DNA of 64,000 bases from positions 1-64,000 of the forward strand of contig JAPOVV010000074.1 in assembly GCA_026707945.1 (NCBI GenBank), in the 5' to 3' direction. Position numbers and translations under genes: made by a program. Source of the stretch: Gammaproteobacteria bacterium. Its GTDB lineage: Bacteria; Pseudomonadota; Gammaproteobacteria; Pseudomonadales; Azotimanducaceae. The notes beneath the pieces were generated by a model, which had not been told where the DNA came from, ran no database searches, and saw only the letters and a program-made list of their open reading frames with translations. Numbering within the stretch: the stretch's first letter is position 1; each line of letters begins with the position of its first letter. Shown in pieces: positions 16,579 through 25,774 of the stretch.

Positions 16579-17300
16579 GTCGCGTTTTTATTTCGGACCT
16601 GCACCTCGAATCGGAACAGACGCCGAAATACCGTTCATTTCAGCGAGTCCTTCGAAATGCATGTGAGAACGGCGAAGAGGTATTTGTTCTAGGTGATCTC
16701 GTCGATGTGTGGATAGGCGACGACGACGACTCGAGCTTCGCAAGACAATTGATCAGCGACCTCCGCTCTTGCGCGGCTCAAATCTCCCTACATGTAATGC
16801 ATGGAAACAGAGATTTTTTGTACCGTGAAAAGTTCGCTAATCTCACAGGCGCAGTACTGCTTACAGACCCATACGTGTTGGCACGTGACGATCTGCCGGA
16901 GCGGATTCTCCTGTCCCACGGCGATGCGTACTGTACAAGTGATAGCGCGTACATGCAAATGCGAAACCTTTTCCGATCATCTGAATGGCAGAATCAGATA
17001 CTCGGTTCGACACTCGTGGAACGTCGTGAACTAGCTCGATCACTTCGTGAGCAAAGCAAGGCCTCGAACGAGTTGAAAGCCGAGAACATAACTGACGTTG
17101 TCGAGATTGAAATTGAAAAGGACCTATTGCAACATTACTGCACGACAATGATTCACGGTCACACGCACAGACCGGGAATTCATGCCTTAGGCAACGGCAT
17201 GAAGCGCATGGTTTTAGGGGACTGGGATCGATGTGGATGGTTGTTACGCCAACACGCGTCGGCATTCAACCTCGAGCGCTTTGCCGTTCAATCTCACTAA
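16575..17300 (+). CDS. lpxH: UDP-2,3-diacylglucosamine pyrophosphatase LpxH
   Basis: 241 residues (E. coli 240). LpxH makes lipid X from UDP-2,3-diacylglucosamine in lipid A synthesis at the inner membrane. The calcineurin-like metal motifs appear in order: FISDLHLE, GDLVDVWIGDD, MHGNRDFL, LSHGDAYCTSD and IHGHTHRPGIH. The start is a TTG overlapping the folD stop (TTGA). Its TAA stop overlaps the convergent miaE stop, so neither gene has room for a separate terminator. Confidence 0.95.
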   Translation: MSRVFISDLHLESEQTPKYRSFQRVLRNACENGEEVFVLGDLVDVWIGDDDDSSFARQLISDLRSCAAQISLHVMHGNRDFLYREKFANLTGAVLLTDPYVLARDDLPERILLSHGDAYCTSDSAYMQMRNLFRSSEWQNQILGSTLVERRELARSLREQSKASNELKAENITDVVEIEIEKDLLQHYCTTMIHGHTHRPGIHALGNGMKRMVLGDWDRCGWLLRQHASAFNLERFAVQSH

Positions 17301-17899
17301 TAGGTCGGGATGCCACTATGGAACCTGAATTCTCTGTCAGGTTGCGTCACCAGATCAGCATCTAATCGGCAGAGACTATGCAGTCTCTGATCACAGTGAT
17401 CGGAGTCTAGCTCCGACGCCTTCGCGAGATAGAACTCAAAATGGCGATCTTCCGCATCATGCAACTTCTCGTACAACGTTCGCAAATCACCATCCAGGAT
17501 AGCGAGTAACGCGCCAATTCTTTCGCAAGATCTCGCCTCGATCATTGCGCACACCAACAGCTGATCGATTAAACGCGCCGGTTCGCGCTTACTGATCCAT
17601 GCGTGCAACGCACCTGCGTACCGGCCCGCAGACAAATGCTGAATTCGAATATCTCGTCGCTTGATCGTTTTTAAAACGAGCTCAAGGTGCTTGAGCTCCT
17701 CGCGTGCGATACGGGAGAGGTCCAACGCGAAACGTTCATCCGACCCGCACCGATGCAAAAGCGAAACCGCAGTGGCGGCGGCTTTTTTCTCACAGTTTGC
17801 TTGATCGAGTAGAAGGGTGGAAATTTGGCTAGATGCTTCGTCAAGCCATGCCGCGGGCGTTTCACACAGCAATAGACTCTGAATCGGTGCTGAGAGCAC
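17297..17899 (-). CDS. miaE: tRNA 2-methylthio-N6-isopentenyl adenosine hydroxylase MiaE
   Basis: 200 residues, normal for MiaE. It is a non-haem di-iron monooxygenase that hydroxylates ms2i6A at position 37 of tRNAs reading UNN codons. The ferritin-like di-iron ligands appear in AREELKHLE, IEARSCERI and AEDRHFEFY. The start is GTG. It overlaps the convergent lpxH at the stop codons and lies 2 bases downstream of the DUF1289 gene, so it probably belongs to the purF operon's tail. Confidence 0.92.
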   Translation of the reverse strand: MLSAPIQSLLLCETPAAWLDEASSQISTLLLDQANCEKKAAATAVSLLHRCGSDERFALDLSRIAREELKHLELVLKTIKRRDIRIQHLSAGRYAGALHAWISKREPARLIDQLLVCAMIEARSCERIGALLAILDGDLRTLYEKLHDAEDRHFEFYLAKASELDSDHCDQRLHSLCRLDADLVTQPDREFRFHSGIPTY

Positions 17900-17901
17900 G
17901 G

Positions 17902-18396
17902 CTAATTCGCGCGGATTTTGTAGAACTGCTCGAATGCTCCGCGAGAGGTCTCGTAATAGAAATCTTCAATATGCTTGAGCACGTTCAATGGGTCTTCCCA
18001 TCCTTCCAGGTCTTGTGGTGGATTCAATCCCCATCCGGCGTAGGCACCCTTGCAACGACCGAGTGCTTCGTATACCCTCAGAGCCAGGTCATCGCTCTCT
18101 TTTCCGACAAACGCGTCCGTCTTCGACCGTAATTGAGCCTCATCAACTATGCCCACTATGGCCAGAATACTGTCCCGTTTGAGTTTTGCTAGCCGATTAA
18201 AAACCATTTCTCGTTGATCTGGTGCGAAATTCTGCCAATCTCGGACCTCGTTAAAAAACCGCTTACACCCCCGACATACGTAATCTCCATGCGATGTCGA
18301 GCAGATACCGACGCAAGGGGTTGAACGCGCTTTCGGTTTTAAGAAATGTTCGGAGCGCGCTGGATGATTGCGCTTGTTCCGTGGTTCTTCAGGCAT
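17902..18396 (-). CDS. DUF1289 family protein
   Basis: 164 residues. The short DUF1289 domain lies near residues 27-60: PCVGICSTSHGDYVCRGCKR, followed by EVRDW. It has four cysteines in a C-x3-C-x8-C-x2-C pattern that suggests a metal or Fe-S site. About 100 further residues of unknown role follow, rich in charged helices. The start overlaps the purF stop by 8 bases, so it is cotranscribed with purF. The function of DUF1289 proteins is not established. Confidence 0.85.
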   Translation of the reverse strand: MPEEPRNKRNHPARSEHFLKPKARSTPCVGICSTSHGDYVCRGCKRFFNEVRDWQNFAPDQREMVFNRLAKLKRDSILAIVGIVDEAQLRSKTDAFVGKESDDLALRVYEALGRCKGAYAGWGLNPPQDLEGWEDPLNVLKHIEDFYYETSRGAFEQFYKIRAN

Positions 18397-19927
18397 TCAC
18401 GCGGGCGTTCGTGGTGTGTTCATCATCTGATTCGATTTCGAAAACGTCCTCGATAGAACGTGTATAGTCGTTGCGTTCGAGCGATAACTGACTGAGATAT
18501 GACTCATCGACACCTACGCAGTTGTAACGACCATCAAAAATCGAGCAATCAAATTCCTCGATGTCCTCGTTCCAGCTACGTACTACTCGCTTGAGGTCTT
18601 CCAACTTTTGATATACGAGCAACTCGACATCGAGGCTTTCTTGAACCTCTTGTTCGGTTCGACCCGTCGCGATAAATTCATCCGTACTCGGCATGTCGAT
18701 GCCAAACACATTCGGATATCGCACAGGTGGCGCAGCGCTCGCTAGATAGACCTTCTTCGCACCCGCTTGACGACATTGCTCGATTACCTCACGGATCGTC
18801 GTTCCTCGAACGATCGAATCCTCAACAAGCAGCACGACTTTGTCGCGAACCTCGAGTTCAATCACATTCAATTTTTGACGAACTGACTTTTTCCGAATCG
18901 ACTGACCCGGCATGATGAAAGTTCGTCCGATGTATCGATTTTTTACGAATCCTTCCCGATAGTCGACGCGTAGTCGGTGCGCCAATGGGAGGGCGGCAGT
19001 TCGACTCGTTTCCGGAATGGGTATGACCACATCAACGTCATGCTTTCCATTTTGGAATCGCTCAAGAAAGGTATCCGCCAATGCTTCACCCATACTCAGC
19101 CGCGCCTTGTAAACGGAAATCTTGTCGATTACAGAGTCTGGTCTTGCTAGATAGACATATTCAAAAATACATGGTGTGTGGGTGTGTTGTTCCGCACATT
19201 GCTGAATGTGGAGTTCTCCACTTTCCGTGATGTAGCACGCTTCACCTGGCTCGATGTCCCTTATCGGCTTAAACCCGAGAATGTCGAGCACGGCCGTTTC
19301 GCTTGCAATCATGTAGTCAGGCGTACTTTTTCTGGCACTGTTGCGCGCCCCCACGACCAAAGGCCGAATACCTCGCGGATCACGGAAACCGACGATCCCG
19401 CCGCCAATAACGAGCGCAACAGCAGCATAAGCACCAATGCACTGTTGGTGCACCGCCGCGACAGCATTGAAGACACTCGCGGGTTCACTGACCGCCTGTT
19501 CGCTGTTCTGTAACTCGTGCGCGAATACATTCAACAGGATTTCAGAATCGGATCGAGTGTTCAAGTGCCGGTTGTACTTACTTGTTATATCCTCCCGTAG
19601 CGCTTTCGAATTCGTGATGTTGCCGTTGTGAGCAATACATATACCACAAGGTGAATTCACATACATTGGTTGAGCTTCGGCGGACGTAGCCGTACCCGCG
19701 GTCGGATAGCGAACATGTCCAACGCCGAGTTTTCCGCGTGCACGCAACATGTGACGCTCTTGGAAGACTTCGCTAACTAACCCGTTCGCTTTCCGCAGCG
19801 CTAGTCTTTCCCCATCAGAGATTGCCATTCCTGCAGCGTCCTGACCCCTGTGTTGCAGGATGAGCAATGCATCGTAGAGCTCCTGATTAATCTCAGTACT
19901 GCCAACGATGCCAACTACGCCGCACAC
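18389..19927 (-). CDS. purF: Amidophosphoribosyltransferase
   Basis: 512 residues (E. coli 505). PurF makes 5-phosphoribosylamine from PRPP and glutamine, the committed step of purine synthesis. The N-terminal nucleophile is Cys2 (MCGVVGIVG) after Met removal, with LQHRGQDAAGM and CIAHNGNI of the glutaminase domain. The PRPP loop VVLLVEDSIVRGTTIREV lies in the phosphoribosyltransferase domain. The order cvpA-purF is conserved from Pseudomonas to E. coli, with 43 bases between them here. Confidence 0.97.
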   Translation of the reverse strand: MCGVVGIVGSTEINQELYDALLILQHRGQDAAGMAISDGERLALRKANGLVSEVFQERHMLRARGKLGVGHVRYPTAGTATSAEAQPMYVNSPCGICIAHNGNITNSKALREDITSKYNRHLNTRSDSEILLNVFAHELQNSEQAVSEPASVFNAVAAVHQQCIGAYAAVALVIGGGIVGFRDPRGIRPLVVGARNSARKSTPDYMIASETAVLDILGFKPIRDIEPGEACYITESGELHIQQCAEQHTHTPCIFEYVYLARPDSVIDKISVYKARLSMGEALADTFLERFQNGKHDVDVVIPIPETSRTAALPLAHRLRVDYREGFVKNRYIGRTFIMPGQSIRKKSVRQKLNVIELEVRDKVVLLVEDSIVRGTTIREVIEQCRQAGAKKVYLASAAPPVRYPNVFGIDMPSTDEFIATGRTEQEVQESLDVELLVYQKLEDLKRVVRSWNEDIEEFDCSIFDGRYNCVGVDESYLSQLSLERNDYTRSIEDVFEIESDDEHTTNARVNA

Positions 19928-19970
19928 GCTTATGTCTCTCTTTTTCTAGACATGACCGGACAGAAAAGGC

Positions 19971-20456
19971 TTATCGCACTAACAAGTCTACAAACTTGCT
20001 CACGTCATCAATAAAAGGTTGAAGTAAGTCGAACGAAAACGAATGTATGAGCGCCGGTGAATCAGGATACCATCTCAGCATACATGCGATGATGAGCAGG
20101 ATTACTAGCAAGCCGCGGACTACACCCAACAATAAGCCGATCGAACGATCAGCAGGACGCATCGCTGACTCGGCTAACGCAGAATCAATCCCTTTCCTAA
20201 CGAACGCGCCAACTAACGTCATCACTATGAACACGATCACGAATCCGAGCGGCAATGCCCAAGGATTCTGATCTACCTCGGACGCACCTAAGATGAGATT
20301 GCCGACTTCCGTTCCGAATATCAAGCCACCGATGACAGCGACTAACAACACAACGGTCGCAATCGTGTCGATGACCGCGCCTTTTGTCCAGCCTCGATAC
20401 GTCGAGATCAATAAGAGCACCGCGAAGCCGATATCCCAGTAATTGAAATCGCTCAC
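19971..20456 (-). CDS. cvpA: CvpA family membrane protein
   Basis: 161 residues with four hydrophobic segments. The N-terminal DIGFAVLLLISTYRGWTKG is the hallmark of CvpA, a protein linked to colicin V production and envelope homeostasis in E. coli. Its molecular role is unclear. The start overlaps the dedD stop by ATGA and purF follows, which is the standard dedD-cvpA-purF order. Confidence 0.93.
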   Translation of the reverse strand: MSDFNYWDIGFAVLLLISTYRGWTKGAVIDTIATVVLLVAVIGGLIFGTEVGNLILGASEVDQNPWALPLGFVIVFIVMTLVGAFVRKGIDSALAESAMRPADRSIGLLLGVVRGLLVILLIIACMLRWYPDSPALIHSFSFDLLQPFIDDVSKFVDLLVR

Positions 20457-20974
20457 GGCTTGTAACCAACGACCAGTCCATCGACTTCATAGCGATCTGC
20501 CGCGTCGTCTCGAAACGACTCTGCTGCGCCCCTCTCATTGAACGGGCCTACTGCAACACGAGTCATGATCTCCCCGTCGATCTTAGCTTGCGAAACCCAG
20601 GTTCGCTGTCCATCGTCTTGAAGTTGCCTACGTAACGCATCCGCCTTCTCTTCCTCACGAAAACTGCCAAGCTGAACAGCCCAATACCCGGAATCGTCCA
20701 AGTTTTCATCAATTGTTACGTCTCCTACGCGGGTACCGTATTCGACCAGAAAGCCATCTTCATCAACGATTTGCCGTAGTTCATCTCGTTTCGACTCGGC
20801 ACTGCTTGCGTTCGGCAACGGTATTTCGGGAACCCTTTCAATATCGAGTTCGGCCATCGGTTCGATTTCGAGGGCTGGTCCCGGGGCTTCGTCGAAGAGC
20901 ATGGGAATGAGAATGATCGCGAGTGCCCCCAAGAACACGCCCCCAACGATACGATCACGAGTCTTGATTTCCAT
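20453..20974 (-). CDS. dedD: SPOR-domain protein DedD
   Basis: 173 residues: a short cytoplasmic start, one membrane helix at about 10-26 (GGVFLGALAIILIPMLF), a linker, and a C-terminal SPOR domain at about 95-170 (WAVQLGSFREEEKADALRRQL through RVAVGPF to YEVDGLVV). SPOR domains bind denuded septal glycan, and DedD helps cell division. It overlaps folC by one base and cvpA by four, in the conserved order. Confidence 0.93.
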   Translation of the reverse strand: MEIKTRDRIVGGVFLGALAIILIPMLFDEAPGPALEIEPMAELDIERVPEIPLPNASSAESKRDELRQIVDEDGFLVEYGTRVGDVTIDENLDDSGYWAVQLGSFREEEKADALRRQLQDDGQRTWVSQAKIDGEIMTRVAVGPFNERGAAESFRDDAADRYEVDGLVVGYKP

Positions 20975-22299
20975 TACGGAACAACGTTCTCTGTTGTCGA
21001 TATATTCAACGCTCTCCGCGCACGGGCGACGACATCAAACGATCCAAGTATCACGATCGGGACGTCTTGATCTGTCGCTAGCTTTGACGCAATTCGTAAT
21101 GCACTGTCGAGTTTCGATTCGACATGAACCGGACAGTGCCGTTCCTTCACTATTCGTTGAACCGCGGTTGCACTCAGTGCACGCTCTCCGTGGGAATCCG
21201 TTAGTACGATACCGATCACCTTGGCTGCGTCTCTGACGCCAGGATTCACAATACTCTCTAGCATACCTTCTACGTCTTTGTCGGAGAAACATGCGAATAC
21301 GACGACGCATTTGGCGAAATTTCGCTTAGCGATAGCTCGACGAAGATACACGATTGCAGCTGGATTGTGTGCGACATCGAAGATCCAATGACGGTCGCTT
21401 ACAAATCGGCGCTCGAGACGCCCTGCGAGTATCGAAAATCGCATCGTCTCCAGTTGCTTATCGTATGGCGCACGGTTCATTAATGCGGCTGCTTGCAAAG
21501 CGGAGCTAAAACTCTCGAGAGGGTAGTCAATCGACGAAGGTAAAGGCATCGTGCGCAATCCTGACCCTTCGGTGAAGAACACGGAGCGCGCGTCACTTAC
21601 GCCAAATTCGGTTCCGAATCGAAACAATGGATTGCCATGCTCATTTGCGTATTCGCGGACGACCTGGTTGACCCGATTATCAGCGAATACTAATGGTTTG
21701 CTAGGTCGTGCAATGGGCACTTTCTCACGACTGATCGCTTCGATCGTATCGCCCAATATGTCACAGTGGTCTAGGTCCACGTTCGTGATAACGGCAACAT
21801 CGCAATCGACAACATTTGCACAGTCTAGTCGTCCGCCTAACCCTACTTCGACGACTGCCACGTCGACCTTCCATTGATTGAATACATGAAGCGCTGCGAG
21901 CGTCGTCAGATCAAAGTAGGTTAACGCAATATCCCGCGTGGCGTCTGCAATTGCATGAATGGCATTCAAACACTGAGTAGGCTCAACCTGCACACCGTCG
22001 AGCATGATTCGTTCAAGGTAGTTATGCACATGTGGCGACGTGGTTGTCCCTACACGAATGCCCTGATGCGACAGTAGTTGTTGCAAATACCGAACTGTGC
22101 TGCCTTTTCCGTTAGTTCCTCCTACAACAACCTGTTTGGAGGCGACGCGGTGTAATCCCAACTCCTGCGCAACTTTGCGAATCGAGGAGAATGATCGGGA
22201 TTGAGTCAGTTGGGCGCGCTGTCTCGCGATTTCGGTTACAAGTGCTTCGACGGTTTTTCCCGTCGGGTTTGCCGCCTGATCAGCACGCACGAATTGCAC
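20974..22299 (-). CDS. folC: Dihydrofolate synthase / folylpolyglutamate synthase
   Basis: 441 residues (E. coli 422). FolC adds glutamate to dihydropteroate and extends folate polyglutamates. The Mur-ligase-like P-loop is VGGTNGKGSTVRYLQ near 60-75. VVEVGLGGRLDCANVV and FDVAHNPAA are the other conserved motifs. The start is GTG, inside the last codons of trpA (20-base overlap), so the two genes are tightly coupled. In E. coli, Pseudomonas and many relatives accD lies immediately upstream of folC; here trpA abuts folC directly and accD is absent. Confidence 0.96.
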   Translation of the reverse strand: MQFVRADQAANPTGKTVEALVTEIARQRAQLTQSRSFSSIRKVAQELGLHRVASKQVVVGGTNGKGSTVRYLQQLLSHQGIRVGTTTSPHVHNYLERIMLDGVQVEPTQCLNAIHAIADATRDIALTYFDLTTLAALHVFNQWKVDVAVVEVGLGGRLDCANVVDCDVAVITNVDLDHCDILGDTIEAISREKVPIARPSKPLVFADNRVNQVVREYANEHGNPLFRFGTEFGVSDARSVFFTEGSGLRTMPLPSSIDYPLESFSSALQAAALMNRAPYDKQLETMRFSILAGRLERRFVSDRHWIFDVAHNPAAIVYLRRAIAKRNFAKCVVVFACFSDKDVEGMLESIVNPGVRDAAKVIGIVLTDSHGERALSATAVQRIVKERHCPVHVESKLDSALRIASKLATDQDVPIVILGSFDVVARARRALNISTTENVVP

Positions 22300-23083
22300 G
22301 TTTTAATGCGGAAGTGAGAGCATGTAGTTCTTTCAGAGATTCTTCGAACGCATTCTCACCACCGAGAATATCAACTAGCGCGCTTCCTACAACGACCGCG
22401 TCCGCAACCTTCGCGACCGCCGCTGCAGCTTCTGGCGTCTTAATACCGAAGCCCACTGAGACCGGTAGATCAGTCGTTTTTTTTATCGATGCGACTCTCT
22501 GCGCGACATCCGTAACGTCAAGGTGGTCGGCGCCAGTGATCCCTTTGATCGATACATAGTAAAGGAATCCCGAACCGCTCGAAGCTAGCGCCTCTATGCG
22601 CTCAATCGGCGTCGTAGGTGCGACTAACAAAATTAGGTCGATTCCCCTAGGACTCAGCGCAGCGTTCAGTTCCGCAGCTTCCTCGGGAGGTAGGTTTACT
22701 ACGATCAATCCGTCGACGCCTGAATCCGCTGCGAGCTGTGCAAACGGATCGATTCCAAGTGCAAGGATGGGATTCATGTAACCCATCAAGACCACAGGAG
22801 TAACCTCGTCGTGCTGGCGGAATAGCGCCACCTGTTCGCACGTTTTTCGCAATGTCACGCGATTCAATAGTGCACGTTCAGACGATCGTTGAATCGCTGG
22901 ACCATCGGCCTCCGGATCTGTAAAAGGAACACCTAGTTCCAGAACATCCGCACCCGCATCCGCTAGCTTCTTTAGCGCGGGTACCGTTGCTGACAAATTA
23001 GGATCACCAGCGGTAATGAACGTGATCAAGCCTTTTTCATCCAGTCGCTGTAGCCGATCAAACGTCGCCCCAAGTCGGCTCAA
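22280..23083 (-). CDS. trpA: Tryptophan synthase alpha chain
   Basis: 267 residues (E. coli 268). TrpA cleaves indole-3-glycerol phosphate to indole, which is channelled to TrpB. The catalytic Glu lies in [18 protein letters not shown], with the catalytic Asp in [31 protein letters not shown] and the phosphate-binding [11 protein letters not shown] all match the family. The start overlaps the trpB stop by ATGA and the stop lies inside folC. Confidence 0.97.
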   Translation of the reverse strand: MSRLGATFDRLQRLDEKGLITFITAGDPNLSATVPALKKLADAGADVLELGVPFTDPEADGPAIQRSSERALLNRVTLRKTCEQVALFRQHDEVTPVVLMGYMNPILALGIDPFAQLAADSGVDGLIVVNLPPEEAAELNAALSPRGIDLILLVAPTTPIERIEALASSGSGFLYYVSIKGITGADHLDVTDVAQRVASIKKTTDLPVSVGFGIKTPEAAAAVAKVADAVVVGSALVDILGGENAFEESLKELHALTSALKRAIRAC

Positions 23084-24294
23084 AGTGATACTCCATCGAT
23101 ACGCGCGACCGTCTCCAAGTCCTTGTCGCCACGACCAGAGAGATTTACAACAATCACATCTTCGACATCGCTCGATTCAGAGGTCTTCACGGCCTGCGCA
23201 AGTGCATGCGCGGACTCAAGTGCTGGCACAATGCCTTCGCACTCCGAAAGGAGCCGAAATGCGTTCAACGCCTCTTCGTCCGTAACGGTTACATACTTGA
23301 CACGACCCGCGTCCTTAAGGTAGGCGTGCTCCGGTCCTACACCTGGGTAGTCCAAACCCGCTGATATTGAGTGCGTGTCAAGGATGAGACCGTCCTCGTC
23401 AGCCATAAGGTACGTATTCGCGCCATGCAGTACGCCGGGAGTCCCTCCATTGAGCGGCGCCGCGTGTCGCGACGTATGCATGCCTTCGCCACCCGCTTCA
23501 ACCCCGATCATGGATACGGTGCTGTCATGCAAGAATGGATAAAACAAGCCCATCGCATTAGAACCACCTCCGACGCACGCTATCAAGATGTCGGGCAGCT
23601 GACCGATCTGTTCGAGGCACTGTTCACGGCATTCTTCCCCGATTACGGCTTGAAAATCGCGCACCATGACCGGATATGGGTGGGGTCCCGCAACGCTGCC
23701 TATGATGTAGTGCGTCGTGTCGATGTTGGTCACCCAATCACGCATCGCCTCGTTCATGGCATCTTTCAGCGTCTTGGATCCCGAGTCGACCGCCTGGACG
23801 TGAGCTCCTAGCATTTTCATGCGATATACGTTGGGTTTCTGACGCTCGATATCAGTCGAACCCATGTAGACTGTGCATTCGGCACCTAACCTTGCAGCGA
23901 CGGTTGCCGTCGCGACACCGTGTTGCCCTGCCCCTGTCTCTGCAATGATTCGACGCTTGCCCATGCGCGATGCTAACAACGCTTGACCAATCGTATTGTT
24001 GATCTTATGTGCGCCAGTGTGATTTAGATCTTCGCGTTTTAGGAAGACACGGGCATTGCCAGCCTTCGCCGCGAAACGTTTCGCCTCGTAAAGCGGCGAC
24101 GGTCGTCCGACGTAACGCGCAAGGTCGGTTTTGAAGTCTGCCACGAACGTAGGATCGTCTAACGCATCTTGGTAAACCTGCGTCAATTCGTCCAGCGCAC
24201 TCATCAGCGTTTCGGCGACAAACCTGCCACCGTACGGACCGAAATGTCCTGCGCTGTCAGGGAGCTCGTTGTCTCCTGCCCTATGCCGATACAT
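23080..24294 (-). CDS. trpB: Tryptophan synthase beta chain
   Basis: 404 residues (E. coli 397). TrpB joins indole and serine with pyridoxal phosphate. The PLP lysine lies in [11 protein letters not shown] and the phosphate-binding loop is [22 protein letters not shown] near the start and [16 protein letters not shown] are typical. It overlaps trpF by 14 bases upstream and trpA by 4 downstream. Confidence 0.98.
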   Translation of the reverse strand: MYRHRAGDNELPDSAGHFGPYGGRFVAETLMSALDELTQVYQDALDDPTFVADFKTDLARYVGRPSPLYEAKRFAAKAGNARVFLKREDLNHTGAHKINNTIGQALLASRMGKRRIIAETGAGQHGVATATVAARLGAECTVYMGSTDIERQKPNVYRMKMLGAHVQAVDSGSKTLKDAMNEAMRDWVTNIDTTHYIIGSVAGPHPYPVMVRDFQAVIGEECREQCLEQIGQLPDILIACVGGGSNAMGLFYPFLHDSTVSMIGVEAGGEGMHTSRHAAPLNGGTPGVLHGANTYLMADEDGLILDTHSISAGLDYPGVGPEHAYLKDAGRVKYVTVTDEEALNAFRLLSECEGIVPALESAHALAQAVKTSESSDVEDVIVVNLSGRGDKDLETVARIDGVSL

Positions 24295-24898
24295 TCCTCA
24301 CACCTTGCATGAATCGGACCATTAGTTCACGGTTTTTGGAGTGATCGTCGTTCTCGATTCCTGATGCAACATCGACGCCCCAAGGACGCAGCTGATTGAC
24401 TGCATCCGCGACATTATTCGGGTTCAATCCTCCCGCAAGGATCACTTTAGCATCAGAGTCTGTAGGAAATCGCTCCCAATCGAACGTTTTACCAGAGCCA
24501 CCTCCCAGTTCAGACGAAGAGTCCAAGAGGTATGCGAATGCATTAGGAAACCGGTCACGCTCACGATTGAAATCAAACGTTTCAGTCACATGCATGACTT
24601 TCACATACGGCATATCGAACGAATCGCAGAAGTTTGAGGTTTCGTCGCCGCTAAACTGTAAAAAATCTAACGCGATGCGCTCCAAGATTAGGTGGACCTC
24701 TGACTCAGTCGGATTTTTGAATACGCCAACAAATAGCATCTTCGACCCGAAGGAGGAAACAAGCTCCGCTGATTTATCGATGTCAATGTAACGCGGGCTA
24801 AGCGGTACGAAATTGAGGCCGACCAGATCGCATCCGGCATGGATAGCTGCCTGAACGTCTAAGTCACTGCGCAGGCCACAGAACTTTACTGCCGTCAT
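24281..24898 (-). CDS. trpF: Phosphoribosylanthranilate isomerase
   Basis: 205 residues from the ATG at 24898, which overlaps the truA stop as ATGA and begins [17 protein letters not shown], the usual TrpF start with the catalytic Cys in KFCGL. A longer reading from 24928 adds ten unconserved residues inside truA. TrpF isomerises N-(5'-phosphoribosyl)anthranilate in tryptophan synthesis. [25 protein letters not shown] and [11 protein letters not shown] of the (beta/alpha)8 barrel are visible. The catalytic Asp lies in the GVDVASGIE region. Confidence 0.95.
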   Translation of the reverse strand: MTAVKFCGLRSDLDVQAAIHAGCDLVGLNFVPLSPRYIDIDKSAELVSSFGSKMLFVGVFKNPTESEVHLILERIALDFLQFSGDETSNFCDSFDMPYVKVMHVTETFDFNRERDRFPNAFAYLLDSSSELGGGSGKTFDWERFPTDSDAKVILAGGLNPNNVADAVNQLRPWGVDVASGIENDDHSKNRELMVRFMQGVRNVSA

Positions 24899-25746
24899 GG
24901 ACTGATCGGCCTGCGGTAGTAGTCGCAAGGCAACGTCACGGGTCGAAACAACTCATGAACGCGACCAAGTATCGCTGGGACACGAATGGAGCTATCAAGA
25001 CTAATTTCTTGTTCATAGCCAACTGCTGCTAAATACAAACCCGACGCATGCGCGGTCGGTGGGCTCAGATTTCGGTCGCGAGATTCGAGCAGCTTCTCGA
25101 CATCACTGCGATTTAGTTTGTTGTTACCTACATCATGAAGCACCGCAGCCAGATTTCGAACCATATGAAGTAGGAACGCATTAGCTGCAATATCGATTAT
25201 CACAAAATGACCCGCACTAATGACATCAAGATGGTAGACATGTCGAAACGGCGTTCGAGATGTGCAGTTTGCCGCTCGTAAACAGCTGAAATCCTGTTCG
25301 CCGAGAAAAAGCTCCGCAACCTCTGACATTCTCACGACGTCAAGTGTCGCATTAGTCCAGCTCACGAAATCGCGAAGGAAAACCTGGTAGTCTGCGCGAT
25401 GACCATAGACATAGATGTACCTTCGCCACAACGCCGAATATCGCGCACTGAACTTAGCGTTGACTTGCCGTACCCAATTGATTCCAATCGTCTCAGGGAG
25501 AAGCGAATTTACGCCCACTATCCATGCTCTGTCGGGACGATCTACGGACGTCTCGAAACTCACAACCTGCTGCGTCGCGTGTACACCGCGATCTGTCCGA
25601 CCAGCCGCAGTAACTGAAACAGGCTCTGCCGCAATAGAACTTAGCGCCGATTCAAGTTCTTCCTGAACGGTTCGTGCTTCAGCTTGACGTTGAAATCCGC
25701 TATAGCTCGTACCGTCATATTGGACGCCGAGTGCGTAGTGATTCAT
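24895..25746 (-). CDS. truA: tRNA pseudouridine synthase TruA
   Basis: 283 residues (E. coli 270). TruA makes pseudouridine at positions 38-40 of many tRNAs. The catalytic Asp lies in AAGRTDRGVHATQQVV near residues 48-63. The N-terminal GVQYDGTSYSGFQRQ and NAFLLHMVRN near the C-terminus are family signatures. It sits between asd (28 bases upstream) and trpF. In Pseudomonas-like genomes fimV usually lies between asd and truA; it is missing here. Confidence 0.96.
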   Translation of the reverse strand: MNHYALGVQYDGTSYSGFQRQAEARTVQEELESALSSIAAEPVSVTAAGRTDRGVHATQQVVSFETSVDRPDRAWIVGVNSLLPETIGINWVRQVNAKFSARYSALWRRYIYVYGHRADYQVFLRDFVSWTNATLDVVRMSEVAELFLGEQDFSCLRAANCTSRTPFRHVYHLDVISAGHFVIIDIAANAFLLHMVRNLAAVLHDVGNNKLNRSDVEKLLESRDRNLSPPTAHASGLYLAAVGYEQEISLDSSIRVPAILGRVHELFRPVTLPCDYYRRPISP

Positions 25747-25774
25747 TGTCGATCGGACTGTGCTGGAACAGTCG

